Assembly: GCF_010725725.1 (NCBI RefSeq)
Contig: NZ_AP022599.1
Coordinates: 1,302,001-1,366,000, forward strand
Source of the DNA: Mycolicibacterium pulveris
GTDB lineage: Bacteria; Actinomycetota; Actinomycetes; Mycobacteriales; Mycobacteriaceae
Reading direction: 5' to 3'
DNA: 64,000 bases
A model generated the notes under the pieces. The model had not been told where the DNA came from. It worked only from the letters and a program-made list of their open reading frames with translations, and searched no databases. The translations under genes were made by a program, and so were the position numbers. Position 1 is the first letter of the stretch. The number at the start of each line of letters is the position of its first letter. Below, in pieces: positions 18,919 through 27,913 of this stretch.

Positions 18919-21900
18919 CAGCGCAAACCTCCTTTCGCATCCTCTGCCGTGAGGGCGAATACCACCGCGGCTGCGGTGGTATGTGGTTTGACATCGGCAT
19001 AGCGGTCGGAGATCGCCGCAATCTCGCGTGCTTCCTCGTCATCAAGTTCATCGAGGCGGCGTTGCATCGACTCGATATCGCGCCGCCATTGCTTTTGCTG
19101 CTCGTCGGCCCACAACATCGCCTCAGCTTCGGCGTCCTTGCTCCGCAAAAGATCGAGTGATTCACGCAGGTTAGTGCGGAACGCGGCGAAGATGTCGCGG
19201 GCGCGTTGGATGTCAGAGGCGCGGCGTTTGTCGAGCTGTTCCAGTACCCGCTCGTGTCGGCGTTCGGCTCGCGAGTGCATGGATTCCTCTAGCCGGATGC
19301 GCAACGGAGCGTCTGAGGCGTTCCAGATTTCACAGAGCTCATCGCGGACTCGGCGGCTCGCCAAATTGAGCCGGTCGCCATCGAGCGCTTGATCGAGGGC
19401 GCGCTCTGCTTTTTCCTCGGCCATTGCGCGGCGGCCTCGTAAACGAACGCCAACGAGGAACACCTCCTCGTGAAGGCGCACTCCCCCGCGTCCGACCAAA
19501 ACCATGCGGGTCACGGCCGCGACAAATGATTCGGCCATGCCGTCGATGACGACCGCGGTGACCCGGTTCAGCGTCGAATCCACACTCCACAGTGATCTGC
19601 GGAGCAGTCGTTGCGCCTTCTGCACGATCGGATGCCCCAGGTGTACGTAGACCAGGTCACTGCGCCCTTCGGCCGCGGCGGGGTCGAAGGTGATCGGGCG
19701 CAGCACATCGGGTTTGAGCCGAGTAGCCAGTCCCTTGAGGGTGTCCTGCCAGGACTGGCTCAACGCCGGCATCTCGAAAACCTCGGCGTCGGTGTCGGCG
19801 TCACCGACCGGCTCCAAGGGAAGCTGGTGGTTGATCCGCAGCGCAGTGTCAACGACGCGTCGCAGGTTCTGCGGTTCGAGATGCAGGTCAGCGCGGGAGG
19901 CGTCGTAGCCACGTTCCAGCTCTGTTAGCCGCGAGTTGAGTTCGATGCCGCCGGCCAAGGCCTCCTGGATCACCTGGTTGCCATCGAGACTCTTGGCTTT
20001 GCGCTTGGACGGTGTGCGTCGCGCGAAATGCTCCTGGATCTCCTCACCGATCACCTGGTTGGCGGATCCGAGGTCAACCTCGACCTGGGCGATCTTGCGG
20101 GCGATACGCGCCATGAAGTTCGCGTCGGCGGCGTAGGTGGAGGACTTCTCGTCGGGGACGAAGTGAAACACCTCGGGTGTTTCGGTCTGTCCGTAACGGT
20201 CGATGCGACCGATGCGCTGTTCAAGCCGGGACGGGTTGAATGGGATGTCGAAGTTCACCAACCGGTGGCAGTGGGTTTGCAGGTCGATGCCCTCGCCGGC
20301 CGCGTCGGTCGCCAGCAGGACCCGCACTGGTTCCTCGGTTGGGTCGGCGGTGAACTGTGAGCGGATGTACTCACGGTCGTCGGTGGGGGTCGCGCCTTCG
20401 ATGACGGCCAGCCGGTCGGCGTAGCCGCGTTGGGCCAGTACCCGCTGCAGCCAGCCCAGGGTGTGGGCGTATTCGGTGAACACCACGACCCGCTCGTTGG
20501 TCCAGTGGATGCCGTCGGGTCGGCAGATGGCGTCGAGGAAGGTGAGCAGCCTCTCCAAGCGTGAGTCCGGCCGGCTTTCGTAGCTCAATCCCCAGTCGGC
20601 GAGTTTCTCCAGCTGTCCTGGTTCGGCGGCGCTGAGTGGGTCGGATGCCTTCGACTCGCGTAGCCGCTCGGCTTCGTCGTGTTCCCAGAGGCCTTCTTCT
20701 TCGTCGGCCTGCCCTTCGCCGAAGATGTCGTCATAATCGTCGTCGCGAAGGCCTCGGCCGGCTCTGGTGTCGAGGTAGTGGCTGATGGTCATGCCGAACG
20801 AGAACGGGCTGGACAGAAATCGCTTTTTCAGCAGCATGGTGACGATGTCACCGCCGGGTTTGGTGCCGTTCAACTTGGCGCTGCGGGTGACGATCTCATC
20901 GAGTAACGAGAACATCTCCTGCTCAGTACTTGCGGGGCTAAAGTCCAAGACCTTGACCTCACGGTCTTTGAACCCCTTGCCCTTCAGGTCGCTCTTGAGC
21001 CGGCGCACCGTCACGTCCTTGAGCGCGGTGGAGTCCAGGAGCGCACCCCGGGAGAACCGGCGGGGGTCGATCATCTCCATCAGCGCGGTGAACGACTCCG
21101 GGTAGCCGTTGTGTGGAGTCGCGCTCAAGAACAGGCGGTGCTCGCACGTTTCGGCGAGTTGGCGCACCGCCACCGTCCGCTGGGTATCCACCGAGTAGCC
21201 GCGTCCACTGGCGACAGCCGAGGGACTCGACGGAGCGACGTGGTGGGCTTCGTCGACGATGAGAATGTCGAAGGCGAATCGTTTGCCCAGTTTGGGGTTT
21301 TTGGCCTGGGCGTAGACATCGCGCAGCAGGCGCTGGCAACGCACCTGCGGCAGCCACGCCATGGACACGATCACTCGGGGATAGAGCTGGAATGGGTTGG
21401 CATGCAGGCCGTGGGTGCGGCGCACCTCGGCCATCAGCTCGCTGTTGACGATGACGAACTGCAGGCCGAACTTGTCGCGCATCTCGTCCTGCCATTTCAG
21501 CGCCAGGCTCGGTGGGCACACGATCACCGCGGTGCGGGCGCGATGCCGAAGGAACAGCTCTTGGACCACCAGCCCGGCCTCGATGGTCTTGCCCAGACCG
21601 ACGTCGTCAGCCAGCAGCAGGTTGGTCCGCGGGCTGGTTAACGCCCGCCGCAGCGGTTCGAGCTGGTACGCCTCGACCGTGACGCCCGACCAGAACGGCG
21701 CCTGGTAGCGGTTGGGGTCCGCCGAGGTGACGGCGCCCCACCGCATCGCGTCAATGAATCCCGCCAACGTGACCGGGTCGTCGAAGCCCTCCAGGTTGAT
21801 CTGCTCGGGCAGACCCTGCGGCGGGGTGACCGTCTTCCCGACCTCAAGCTCCCAGATTACCGACAGCTGTTCGCCGAGGCGGTCCTCGTCCAGCGACTGC

Positions 21901-22424
21901 AGGTCCACCACGTGGTTGATCTGGGTGATGGCGTCGTCGGCGGGACTGAGGTGCAGGCCCTGGGCATAGACGTTGGCGACCGCCCATGTCGAGCCGCGGA
22001 CCTCGACGACCTGGCCGGGTTCGGGCAGGGGCGGGGTGCCAGGAGCGCTTTCGCTGTTAATAACAGCACATATGGCGTCCTCGGTGAGTCCGAAGTGCTC
22101 AGCCAACCTGGCAACCGCAACGGCGACCGCGTGATCCTCCTGGCCACGTGCGGTCGACGCCATCGCTTCGCGAATCTCCCTGCGTATTCTGTTGCGCTGT
22201 CCCGCCGCCAGAAGCTCTTCGGGAAACACGTCCGGTAGCCCGTCCCGGAGTAGATAGTCGATCGTCGCGTAAGAGATGCCGTACTTTTTCTGTAATTCGG
22301 CGCAGGTGTTTCGCATCGCCCAGTCCTCACCGTGCTGGTCGATAGCCTCTTGCACAGCACGCCGGATCGTCGAGCGCTGCCCCTGTGACAGTTGATCGGC
22401 TTCAACTTCTGGTGATGCCTCCAC
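18918..22424 (-). CDS. drmD: DISARM SNF2-type helicase DrmD
   Basis: 1168 residues, first gene of the class 1 DISARM operon. The first about 125 residues contain two similar helix-turn-helix-like units (about 12-60 and 72-122, each beginning L-x2-GQR-x2-IRR and ending in an aromatic-G-hydrophobic turn). The SNF2 core follows: Walker A DVGLGKT (about 274-280), DEAHH (391-395), FLSATPHNGYPESF, then the second lobe with VVFTEYAHTLGWLQ, LLATDAAGEGIDLQ and FNPSRLEQRIGRIDR. The C-terminal third is a charged helical region. Known: drmD is the class-1-specific helicase. A promoter should lie in the 282-base gap 22425-22706. The acidic residue usual in SNF2 Walker A (DEAGLGKT) is replaced by D-V. Confidence 0.93.
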   Translation of the reverse strand: MEASPEVEADQLSQGQRSTIRRAVQEAIDQHGEDWAMRNTCAELQKKYGISYATIDYLLRDGLPDVFPEELLAAGQRNRIRREIREAMASTARGQEDHAVAVAVARLAEHFGLTEDAICAVINSESAPGTPPLPEPGQVVEVRGSTWAVANVYAQGLHLSPADDAITQINHVVDLQSLDEDRLGEQLSVIWELEVGKTVTPPQGLPEQINLEGFDDPVTLAGFIDAMRWGAVTSADPNRYQAPFWSGVTVEAYQLEPLRRALTSPRTNLLLADDVGLGKTIEAGLVVQELFLRHRARTAVIVCPPSLALKWQDEMRDKFGLQFVIVNSELMAEVRRTHGLHANPFQLYPRVIVSMAWLPQVRCQRLLRDVYAQAKNPKLGKRFAFDILIVDEAHHVAPSSPSAVASGRGYSVDTQRTVAVRQLAETCEHRLFLSATPHNGYPESFTALMEMIDPRRFSRGALLDSTALKDVTVRRLKSDLKGKGFKDREVKVLDFSPASTEQEMFSLLDEIVTRSAKLNGTKPGGDIVTMLLKKRFLSSPFSFGMTISHYLDTRAGRGLRDDDYDDIFGEGQADEEEGLWEHDEAERLRESKASDPLSAAEPGQLEKLADWGLSYESRPDSRLERLLTFLDAICRPDGIHWTNERVVVFTEYAHTLGWLQRVLAQRGYADRLAVIEGATPTDDREYIRSQFTADPTEEPVRVLLATDAAGEGIDLQTHCHRLVNFDIPFNPSRLEQRIGRIDRYGQTETPEVFHFVPDEKSSTYAADANFMARIARKIAQVEVDLGSANQVIGEEIQEHFARRTPSKRKAKSLDGNQVIQEALAGGIELNSRLTELERGYDASRADLHLEPQNLRRVVDTALRINHQLPLEPVGDADTDAEVFEMPALSQSWQDTLKGLATRLKPDVLRPITFDPAAAEGRSDLVYVHLGHPIVQKAQRLLRRSLWSVDSTLNRVTAVVIDGMAESFVAAVTRMVLVGRGGVRLHEEVFLVGVRLRGRRAMAEEKAERALDQALDGDRLNLASRRVRDELCEIWNASDAPLRIRLEESMHSRAERRHERVLEQLDKRRASDIQRARDIFAAFRTNLRESLDLLRSKDAEAEAMLWADEQQKQWRRDIESMQRRLDELDDEEAREIAAISDRYADVKPHTTAAAVVFALTAEDAKGGLR

Positions 22425-22706
22425 AGAAGGACACCGTAGCCGGGCCCCACGACCCTATGCAGATATGTCAATCGATCTCGTGTAAGACCATGGCCCGCAT
22501 GCGGTTGGCATATGAGCTTATGAATACGCGGCAGTTGCCGTAGCCCTGTTTCCATAGAACGTATCTAGACGATCTCAACTCGACAACCGTCGACTAGAAT
22601 AACCTCGGTTAGGAGCAGAGACCCCGCACTTGCGAGCTGGCGGACTTAGACCCAACCTAGCGATCGAGGGAGTGTGCTGCGTCTATTTGCCGCCCGGCTG
22701 AACACT

Positions 22707-23591
22707 TCATCGCGAGCCCGACATACTTGCAGCGCGAGAGGCGAATGCCGCGCGCATAGAAACATACGCTAGGTAGGCAGTACTACGTAAAGGCGTGGGT
22801 CCTCCTTCTCGGCTACTAGCAATGTCTCCTTCCGATCTGAATGCGCGCCACAGCTGCGTCCAACGGTCGCGATCCAACGTCCAATCCCCAAGTAATAAAC
22901 CGTCTCTGAGCCATCCAGTGAGGATGCTCTCGAAAAGAAGCTGATTGTACGAGCGCAGACACGCTGTAATTACGCTGACGATTTCATGAATCGCGGCCGG
23001 TGAGTCAAAAGCTATCCAGCTTCCAGGTGGCACGCCAAGTTCTACAGCATTTCGCGTCGATACGTACCCGCCTGCGTGGATCGCGGCGTGTCGAATATGA
23101 CAAGCACGTTCGAACTCTGCAAGCGCAACCTCTAACGATCGCTGGTTGTTTAGATCGACACCCGCAATCCTCTTTGACCATTTTATGACATTCGACTTAC
23201 TCGAAAAACTCTCGCCATCAAGCATCCCTCTCACCGCATCTGCAACTGACCCCGAGAAGACGAACTCCATTCGTGTCTCCAGGGGCTGCACTCGCGTCAT
23301 GCAAACCGGACAGATAGTGACAACGTCCGTCAAAATTGATCGGAAATAGTCTTCAGCTGCGGCCACTGCCGACGAGCTGAGAATAAGTCCGTGTTGCGTG
23401 TTCCAGCTCGGCTCTTCGTTCACGGCTACCTGCGTGACAACTAAGAGTGAGTCGAAAGCGACATCGATGGCGGAGCGATAAGCCCCTGTATGACGGTGGG
23501 TCGACACTGCGGCATCGGTCAACCTGGTCAAAGTACCCGCACCAACATGTGATGCCGAAGCCAGACAGATCTGCGGGAATATATGCGTCAT
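22707..23591 (-). CDS. HEPN-like protein, candidate effector of a two-gene system
   Basis: 294 residues. The middle-to-C-terminal part is all-helical with a W-S-K-R region, then FERACHIRHAAIHAGGYVST. R167-H168-x3-H172 fits the R-x4-6-H motif of HEPN ribonucleases, and IRHAAIHAGG followed by a polar turn closely matches the RH-x-x-x-H-x-GG pattern of stand-alone abortive-infection HEPN proteins. A lone CPVC pair lies at 94-97. The start ATG overlaps the stop of the upstream ATPase by one base (TAATG), so it is translationally coupled as the second gene. Base composition here is visibly more A/T than the flanks. Known: HEPN proteins often act as toxin RNases controlled by a partner. Nuclease activity here is inference. 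Confidence 0.7.
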   Translation of the reverse strand: MTHIFPQICLASASHVGAGTLTRLTDAAVSTHRHTGAYRSAIDVAFDSLLVVTQVAVNEEPSWNTQHGLILSSSAVAAAEDYFRSILTDVVTICPVCMTRVQPLETRMEFVFSGSVADAVRGMLDGESFSSKSNVIKWSKRIAGVDLNNQRSLEVALAEFERACHIRHAAIHAGGYVSTRNAVELGVPPGSWIAFDSPAAIHEIVSVITACLRSYNQLLFESILTGWLRDGLLLGDWTLDRDRWTQLWRAFRSEGDIASSREGGPTPLRSTAYLAYVSMRAAFASRAASMSGSR

Positions 23592-25276
23592 TACAGGGTC
23601 ACGAACTCATCAGCGCGAGCCTTGATACGCGCTGCCCAAGTACTCCCGATACTTGGAACCGTACGCAATTGCAGCCCTGCGTCGTCAAGGATGACGTCCT
23701 GTACCGTTCGAAGATTGGTGAGCTCTAGTATTCGCTGCAGCTTAATAGGCGTAAGGAGCAGGCTCTCAAGGGGAGACGAGAGCAACTCGATGTACACCGA
23801 TTGTTCGGTTAATGCTGTCCCGCACCTGTAACAGAAGACTGAATCTTCGGAAATACGCGGACTATGACATTTTGGACATGGGGAAAGGTTCAGGCGACAG
23901 CGCTCTCTCTGATCGAGAGTCAAGACTCCTACTGGCTGGCGCCGAACAAAATCGTCGGCACTCTGCCGCCGCAGAGCGACGAGGTGATCTTCTATCGATG
24001 GGGTCTGGGGCAGTCCTAGAGCGTTGTCCGCGATGAGGAGCGAAGTATGAATTTGAACCTTTTCATATCGGTCCCGACCACGTGAAACCGATCCGAGACG
24101 TCTGACAACACCTGCGTATTCCATAAGAGAAATAACTTGACTGAGTTCCGCATTCCAAGGTTGAGCAATTGCCACGCCGATATATTTAGCGCTTCGCTTT
24201 CCCCGCTGCCGGTTTGTGACCCTAATAGATGCAAGCATGCTATCCTGCACCTCCTGGCCCACTTGTATGAAGTTTTCGTATCTAGGCAGCTTCCGTGAAA
24301 CCTCATCGAAAAGCGATCGCACCCGCACCGCGTTCCTACGGATGGCTTCACGAACCTTGCGCAAAGTGGGAGGTACAAAAGTTACTGTTTCGTCTTCTTC
24401 ATCGGGGTCACCAATAGAGTCAGAGAGAATGTTCAGGAAGTTTCTCGGGAGCCCAAAAGAAGCATAGGCAGCGAGGTCGATCAAATCATTACGCACAGAC
24501 CCTTGGAGGGTCAGCGGAAATCGAGCGGCGAAGATCGCACGCATGGTCTCCAAATATTCGGGTAAGTCAGTACGGATCCACACCTCGATCTCTTCTGCTT
24601 CGTGACCAATATTAAAGTAAGGGCTATAGGAGGTAACTCCTGGATAAATAGCTGCCTTACATGCGACTGTTCGAGAGCGAAGCGCACGAAATATTTCAAA
24701 GAATTCACGTTGCTGCTGAGGCATAAAAGCGTGTGCCGCGTCATCCATCAGTAATACAGCACGCGAACATCCCATACTCTCGGCCCAATTTTCAATAAGG
24801 GTCAGTAACTCAGCCGGCGCGATCGCTGTCGGAGCAAATCTTGGGATTTTACCTACCGAAGTTTGCAGTTCATTTACAAACCGAGTACCATCATGCGCCA
24901 ACTTTCGGAGATCTTTCGGACAATCTTCCGCTGCACTTTCGGCCAGCGCAATAATTACTTTATATATTAGCCATTGTCGAAAGTATTCGAGAGCGCGCTC
25001 GGAACGCAACATCACAGGCTCAAGCGCCAGGTGCTGCGAGTAGTTAATATACGCAACCAGAACATTATCACTTGCGCGAAGTCGGAAGTATGCTCGTTTA
25101 AGATAATTCGACTTTCCCGAGCCTCGCGGCCCTTTCAAGAGTTTAGGTCCTGGGCCAGTCAAGCGACGAAGGATCGACTCGTCCCCGGGCACCTCGGCAG
25201 TGAGTCGTTCCAGATCAGCTTCCGAGAGATCTTCAGCTCGGAGCGTGTATAGGGCATCGAGATCCACGTCTGCCAT
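23591..25276 (-). CDS. P-loop (ORC/AAA-like) NTPase with zinc ribbon and alpha-CTD-like tail
   Basis: 561 residues. Walker A GPRGSGKS at 49-56, preceded by a short strand; Walker B with LLMDDAAHAF at about 175-184; helical lid and an arginine-rich winged-helix-like region after 290. CPKC (467-470) and CYRC (482-485) form a zinc ribbon. The last about 60 residues (LTPIKLQRILELTNLRTVQD, then VPSIGSTWAARI) follow the pattern of the RNA polymerase alpha C-terminal domain/helix-hairpin-helix fold. First gene of a coupled pair with the HEPN-like protein, upstream of and codirectional with DISARM. It probably senses a signal and controls the partner. The NTPase subgroup (ORC/CDC6-like or STAND-like) is not certain. 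Confidence 0.75.
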   Translation of the reverse strand: MADVDLDALYTLRAEDLSEADLERLTAEVPGDESILRRLTGPGPKLLKGPRGSGKSNYLKRAYFRLRASDNVLVAYINYSQHLALEPVMLRSERALEYFRQWLIYKVIIALAESAAEDCPKDLRKLAHDGTRFVNELQTSVGKIPRFAPTAIAPAELLTLIENWAESMGCSRAVLLMDDAAHAFMPQQQREFFEIFRALRSRTVACKAAIYPGVTSYSPYFNIGHEAEEIEVWIRTDLPEYLETMRAIFAARFPLTLQGSVRNDLIDLAAYASFGLPRNFLNILSDSIGDPDEEDETVTFVPPTLRKVREAIRRNAVRVRSLFDEVSRKLPRYENFIQVGQEVQDSMLASIRVTNRQRGKRSAKYIGVAIAQPWNAELSQVISLMEYAGVVRRLGSVSRGRDRYEKVQIHTSLLIADNALGLPQTPSIEDHLVALRRQSADDFVRRQPVGVLTLDQRERCRLNLSPCPKCHSPRISEDSVFCYRCGTALTEQSVYIELLSSPLESLLLTPIKLQRILELTNLRTVQDVILDDAGLQLRTVPSIGSTWAARIKARADEFVTL

Positions 25277-25663
25277 GCCACGATATTAGTAACGAACAAT
25301 TCACTAGGTGTGGTTCCAGGGGCTTTGCCTATTGCCAGAGCGGTTAGACGGTGTGCAGAGGTCACGGACCCGCGGTCCCCAGGCGTCATGATCAGGACCG
25401 AGCCGAATTCCACGTATTGTCATCGTTCAATAACTTGATCCGGTCGCTCCAGGCATTCACCATTACGTTACGACCACATCCCAGAGGTGAGCGGGAATGG
25501 GGCAGCCCGTGAAACATGGACAGAGCCGACGGTCTTCATCGCGGATGCATACGCCTCCTTAACAAACCTGGGCTCTCGATCATCGTCCCACAACCCCCAA
25601 CCACGATCGAGGCGAGTAAGCGCAAGCATGTTGACGTCAAGACATCGATTGTTAAGCAGCGGA
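25277..25663. other. Intergenic gap at the right edge of the defence island
   Basis: 387 bases without a credible gene. Composition changes here from the A/T-richer island to the high-GC metabolic region. A 78-codon open frame on the - strand (25468-25704) overlaps the TetR gene and has no support. No hairpin, attachment-site repeat or complete tRNA was found by eye. Confidence 0.5.
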
Positions 25664-26260
25664 TCAGGCCAGTGGCGCGAGCCCTGACCGCACCAGCTCC
25701 ACACTCTCCGTCACGATCTGGCCCAGGTCGCCGGCGCAGCCGCCGCGCCCCCAGTTCTCCACCGCGACAACTAGTGCGGCCGCAAGCACCACGCCGGCGA
25801 CCTCGGCCTGCAGGTCGATGCCCGGCAGATCGGTGTAGCGCTTGCGCACGAAGTCGGTGATCACCGAGGCGAAGGACGCCTGCACCACACGCAGATGGCC
25901 GGCTGCCCGCTCCCCGATGAGACTGGCCCGCAGCAGCGCCGCCTGGTGCACCACCTCCAGGTCGTGCGGGAAGCTGAGCACGCTCGCCAACACCGCGTCG
26001 AACACCGACTCCGACGCCGGTCGTCGTGCCAGCGCCTCGGCCAGCCACTCCAGGTGGGTCTCGTAGTCGGCGAACAGCACCGCTTCCTTGGTCGGAAAGT
26101 GCCGAAAGAACGTGCGCTCGGTGACGCCGGCTTCGGCGGCCAGCTGAGACACCGTCACATTGGCGAACCCATCCTGCGCGAACCGCGCCAACGCCACCCG
26201 CCGCAGCGCCTCCTTGGTGGCCTGCCGACGCTGCGTATGCAGGTTGATCGGTGTCGCCAT
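25664..26260 (-). CDS. TetR-family regulator, divergent from FAD oxidoreductase
   Basis: 198 residues. N-terminal TetR helix-turn-helix at about 15-60 with ARFAQDGFANVTVSQLAAEA followed by GVTERTFFRHFPTKEAVLF, the usual TetR_N signature. The C-terminal ligand domain has no close match I can name. It is transcribed away from the oxidoreductase at 26334; a perfect palindrome at 26303-26322 lies between the two, so it very likely represses that gene and itself. The inducer is unknown. Confidence 0.9.
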   Translation of the reverse strand: MATPINLHTQRRQATKEALRRVALARFAQDGFANVTVSQLAAEAGVTERTFFRHFPTKEAVLFADYETHLEWLAEALARRPASESVFDAVLASVLSFPHDLEVVHQAALLRASLIGERAAGHLRVVQASFASVITDFVRKRYTDLPGIDLQAEVAGVVLAAALVVAVENWGRGGCAGDLGQIVTESVELVRSGLAPLA

Positions 26261-26302
26261 GGTGCCCGCATCCTAACCCACAATTTGTCAGTTCCGACCC
26301 AT

Positions 26303-26322
26303 TTATGTCAGTCCTGACATAA
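26303..26322. promoter_or_regulatory. Palindromic TetR operator candidate
   Basis: TTATGTCAG at 26303-26311 and CTGACATAA at 26314-26322 are perfect inverted repeats around a 2-base centre. A degenerate copy (TTGTCAG-TT-CCGACCCA) sits just to the left at about 26285-26301. The site is 12 bases before the ATG at 26334 and 43 bases from the TetR start. Confidence 0.7.
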
Positions 26323-26333
26323 CCTAGCGCACC

Positions 26334-27896
26334 ATGACTGACTACGACGCCATTGTCGTCGGCGCCGGGCACAACGGGCTGACCGCCGCCGCCGTCCTGC
26401 AACGCGCCGGCCTGCACACCCTGTGCCTCGAAGCCAACACCTACGCCGGCGGCATGGCCGCCACCGTCGAACTCATCGACGGCTTCCGCTACGAAATCGC
26501 CGGCTCCGTGCAGTTCCCCACCCCCAGCCAGATCACCAAAGACCTCGGCCTCGACACCCTTCCGACCGTCGACTCCGACGTCATGTCGGTCAACATCGGC
26601 GAGCACGGCGAGGAAGCGATGGTCTTCTACCGCGATCCCATGCAGCTGATGACCCACCTCGCCGACAAGCACGGCACCGACGCCGTCACCGGCATGGCCG
26701 AGCTCATCGCCTGGAGCCAAGGCCCCGCCCGCGCACTCGGCCGCTTCGACGTCCGCACACCGCCCAAGACCATCGACGAGATGTATGCCTGCGCCGCAAA
26801 CGAATCCGAGCGGCGCGCCATCCACAAAACGCTGTTCGGTTCGGCGATGGACGTCATTGACCGCTACCTACCCGACAAGAAGCGCCACGCCGTCATGCGC
26901 GGCATGCTGGCCTTCCTGGCCATCAACTCCACCTACCGCGGCCCCTACACCCCCGGCAGCGCGACCTGTCTGGCCTTCGCCCTCGCCGTCCCCGAGGACG
27001 GCACCGCGATGATGACCAAGCTCGAAGGCGGCATCGGCGCCCTCACCGAGCACCTGCGCGAGATGTTCGAAAGCCGCGGCGGCGAGATCCGTTACCGCAC
27101 CAAGGTCGAGCAGATCCTCGTCGACGACGGCCGCGTCACCGGCGTGCGCTGCAAGGACGGCGAGACCATCACCGCCCCCGTCGTCGTGTCCAACCTCTCT
27201 CCCGACACCACCCTCACCGAACTCGTTGACCCCGAGCACCTCTCGGCCCAACTGTTCGACAGGCTCCAGGGCCGCGACCACCGCGCCTCCTTCGTCCAGA
27301 TGCACTTCGCGCTCGACGGGCTGCCCGAGTTCGCTCCGCCCTACGACCTGCTCAACGAACCCGGCATGCAACCCTCGGTCGGTATCTTCGGCTCACCCGA
27401 AGAGCAGCAGCGCCAGTGGGAGAACGCGTGCCGCGGCATCATTCCCGACAACCCGTCGCTGGGCATCCAGATCCCATCAGTGCACGACCCCAGCATGGCC
27501 CCACCCGGCATGCACGCCGCCAGCGCCTACGCATACGCCTTTCCGGTCGAAACCCCACGCGATCAACACGGACACCTCAAAAACGAAATGGCACAACGCG
27601 TCATCGACAAAATCACCCGCTACGCCCCGAACTTCAAAGACATCCAGATCCGCCACATCACCTTCGCCCCCTACCACATGAACACCATGTTCGGCGCCCC
27701 CGCCGGCGACTTCTGCCACGGCCTGCTGCACCCCGACCTGATGGGACCCAACCGGCCCGGCCCGAAAGGCTTCCGCGACCTGCCCATCGGCATCGACGGT
27801 CTCTACCTCGGCGGCGCCGGCTGCCACGGCGGACCCGGCATCACCTTCATCCCCGGATACAACGCCGCCTACCAAGTACTCGACGACCTCACCTGA
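26334..27896 (+). CDS. Phytoene-desaturase-like NAD(P)/FAD-dependent oxidoreductase
   Basis: 520 residues. N-terminal dinucleotide-binding motif YDAIVVGAGHNGLTAAAVL (residues 3-21) with the acidic end of the second strand, then YAGGMAAT. C-terminal FAD-binding segment LYLGGAGCHGGPGITFIPGY, with G-G-A-G-x-H-G-G as in CrtI-like carotenoid dehydrogenases. It removes hydrogen from, or isomerises, a hydrophobic substrate; the exact one is unknown. It is homologous to the gene at 59919. Regulated by the divergent TetR. The stop lies 17 bases from the end of the convergent secreted-protein gene. Confidence 0.88.
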   Translation: MTDYDAIVVGAGHNGLTAAAVLQRAGLHTLCLEANTYAGGMAATVELIDGFRYEIAGSVQFPTPSQITKDLGLDTLPTVDSDVMSVNIGEHGEEAMVFYRDPMQLMTHLADKHGTDAVTGMAELIAWSQGPARALGRFDVRTPPKTIDEMYACAANESERRAIHKTLFGSAMDVIDRYLPDKKRHAVMRGMLAFLAINSTYRGPYTPGSATCLAFALAVPEDGTAMMTKLEGGIGALTEHLREMFESRGGEIRYRTKVEQILVDDGRVTGVRCKDGETITAPVVVSNLSPDTTLTELVDPEHLSAQLFDRLQGRDHRASFVQMHFALDGLPEFAPPYDLLNEPGMQPSVGIFGSPEEQQRQWENACRGIIPDNPSLGIQIPSVHDPSMAPPGMHAASAYAYAFPVETPRDQHGHLKNEMAQRVIDKITRYAPNFKDIQIRHITFAPYHMNTMFGAPAGDFCHGLLHPDLMGPNRPGPKGFRDLPIGIDGLYLGGAGCHGGPGITFIPGYNAAYQVLDDLT

Positions 27897-27913
27897 ATCA
27901 CGAATGTCGCCCA

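Noticed and set aside
25300..25400. tRNA-like segment (AGAGCGGTTAGACGG) that might mark an island attachment site
   Set aside because: No T-arm or matching acceptor stem was found on either strand, and no repeat at the other island edge.
25468..25704. 78-codon open frame on the - strand
   Set aside because: Overlaps the TetR gene end, no ribosome site, no recognisable family.
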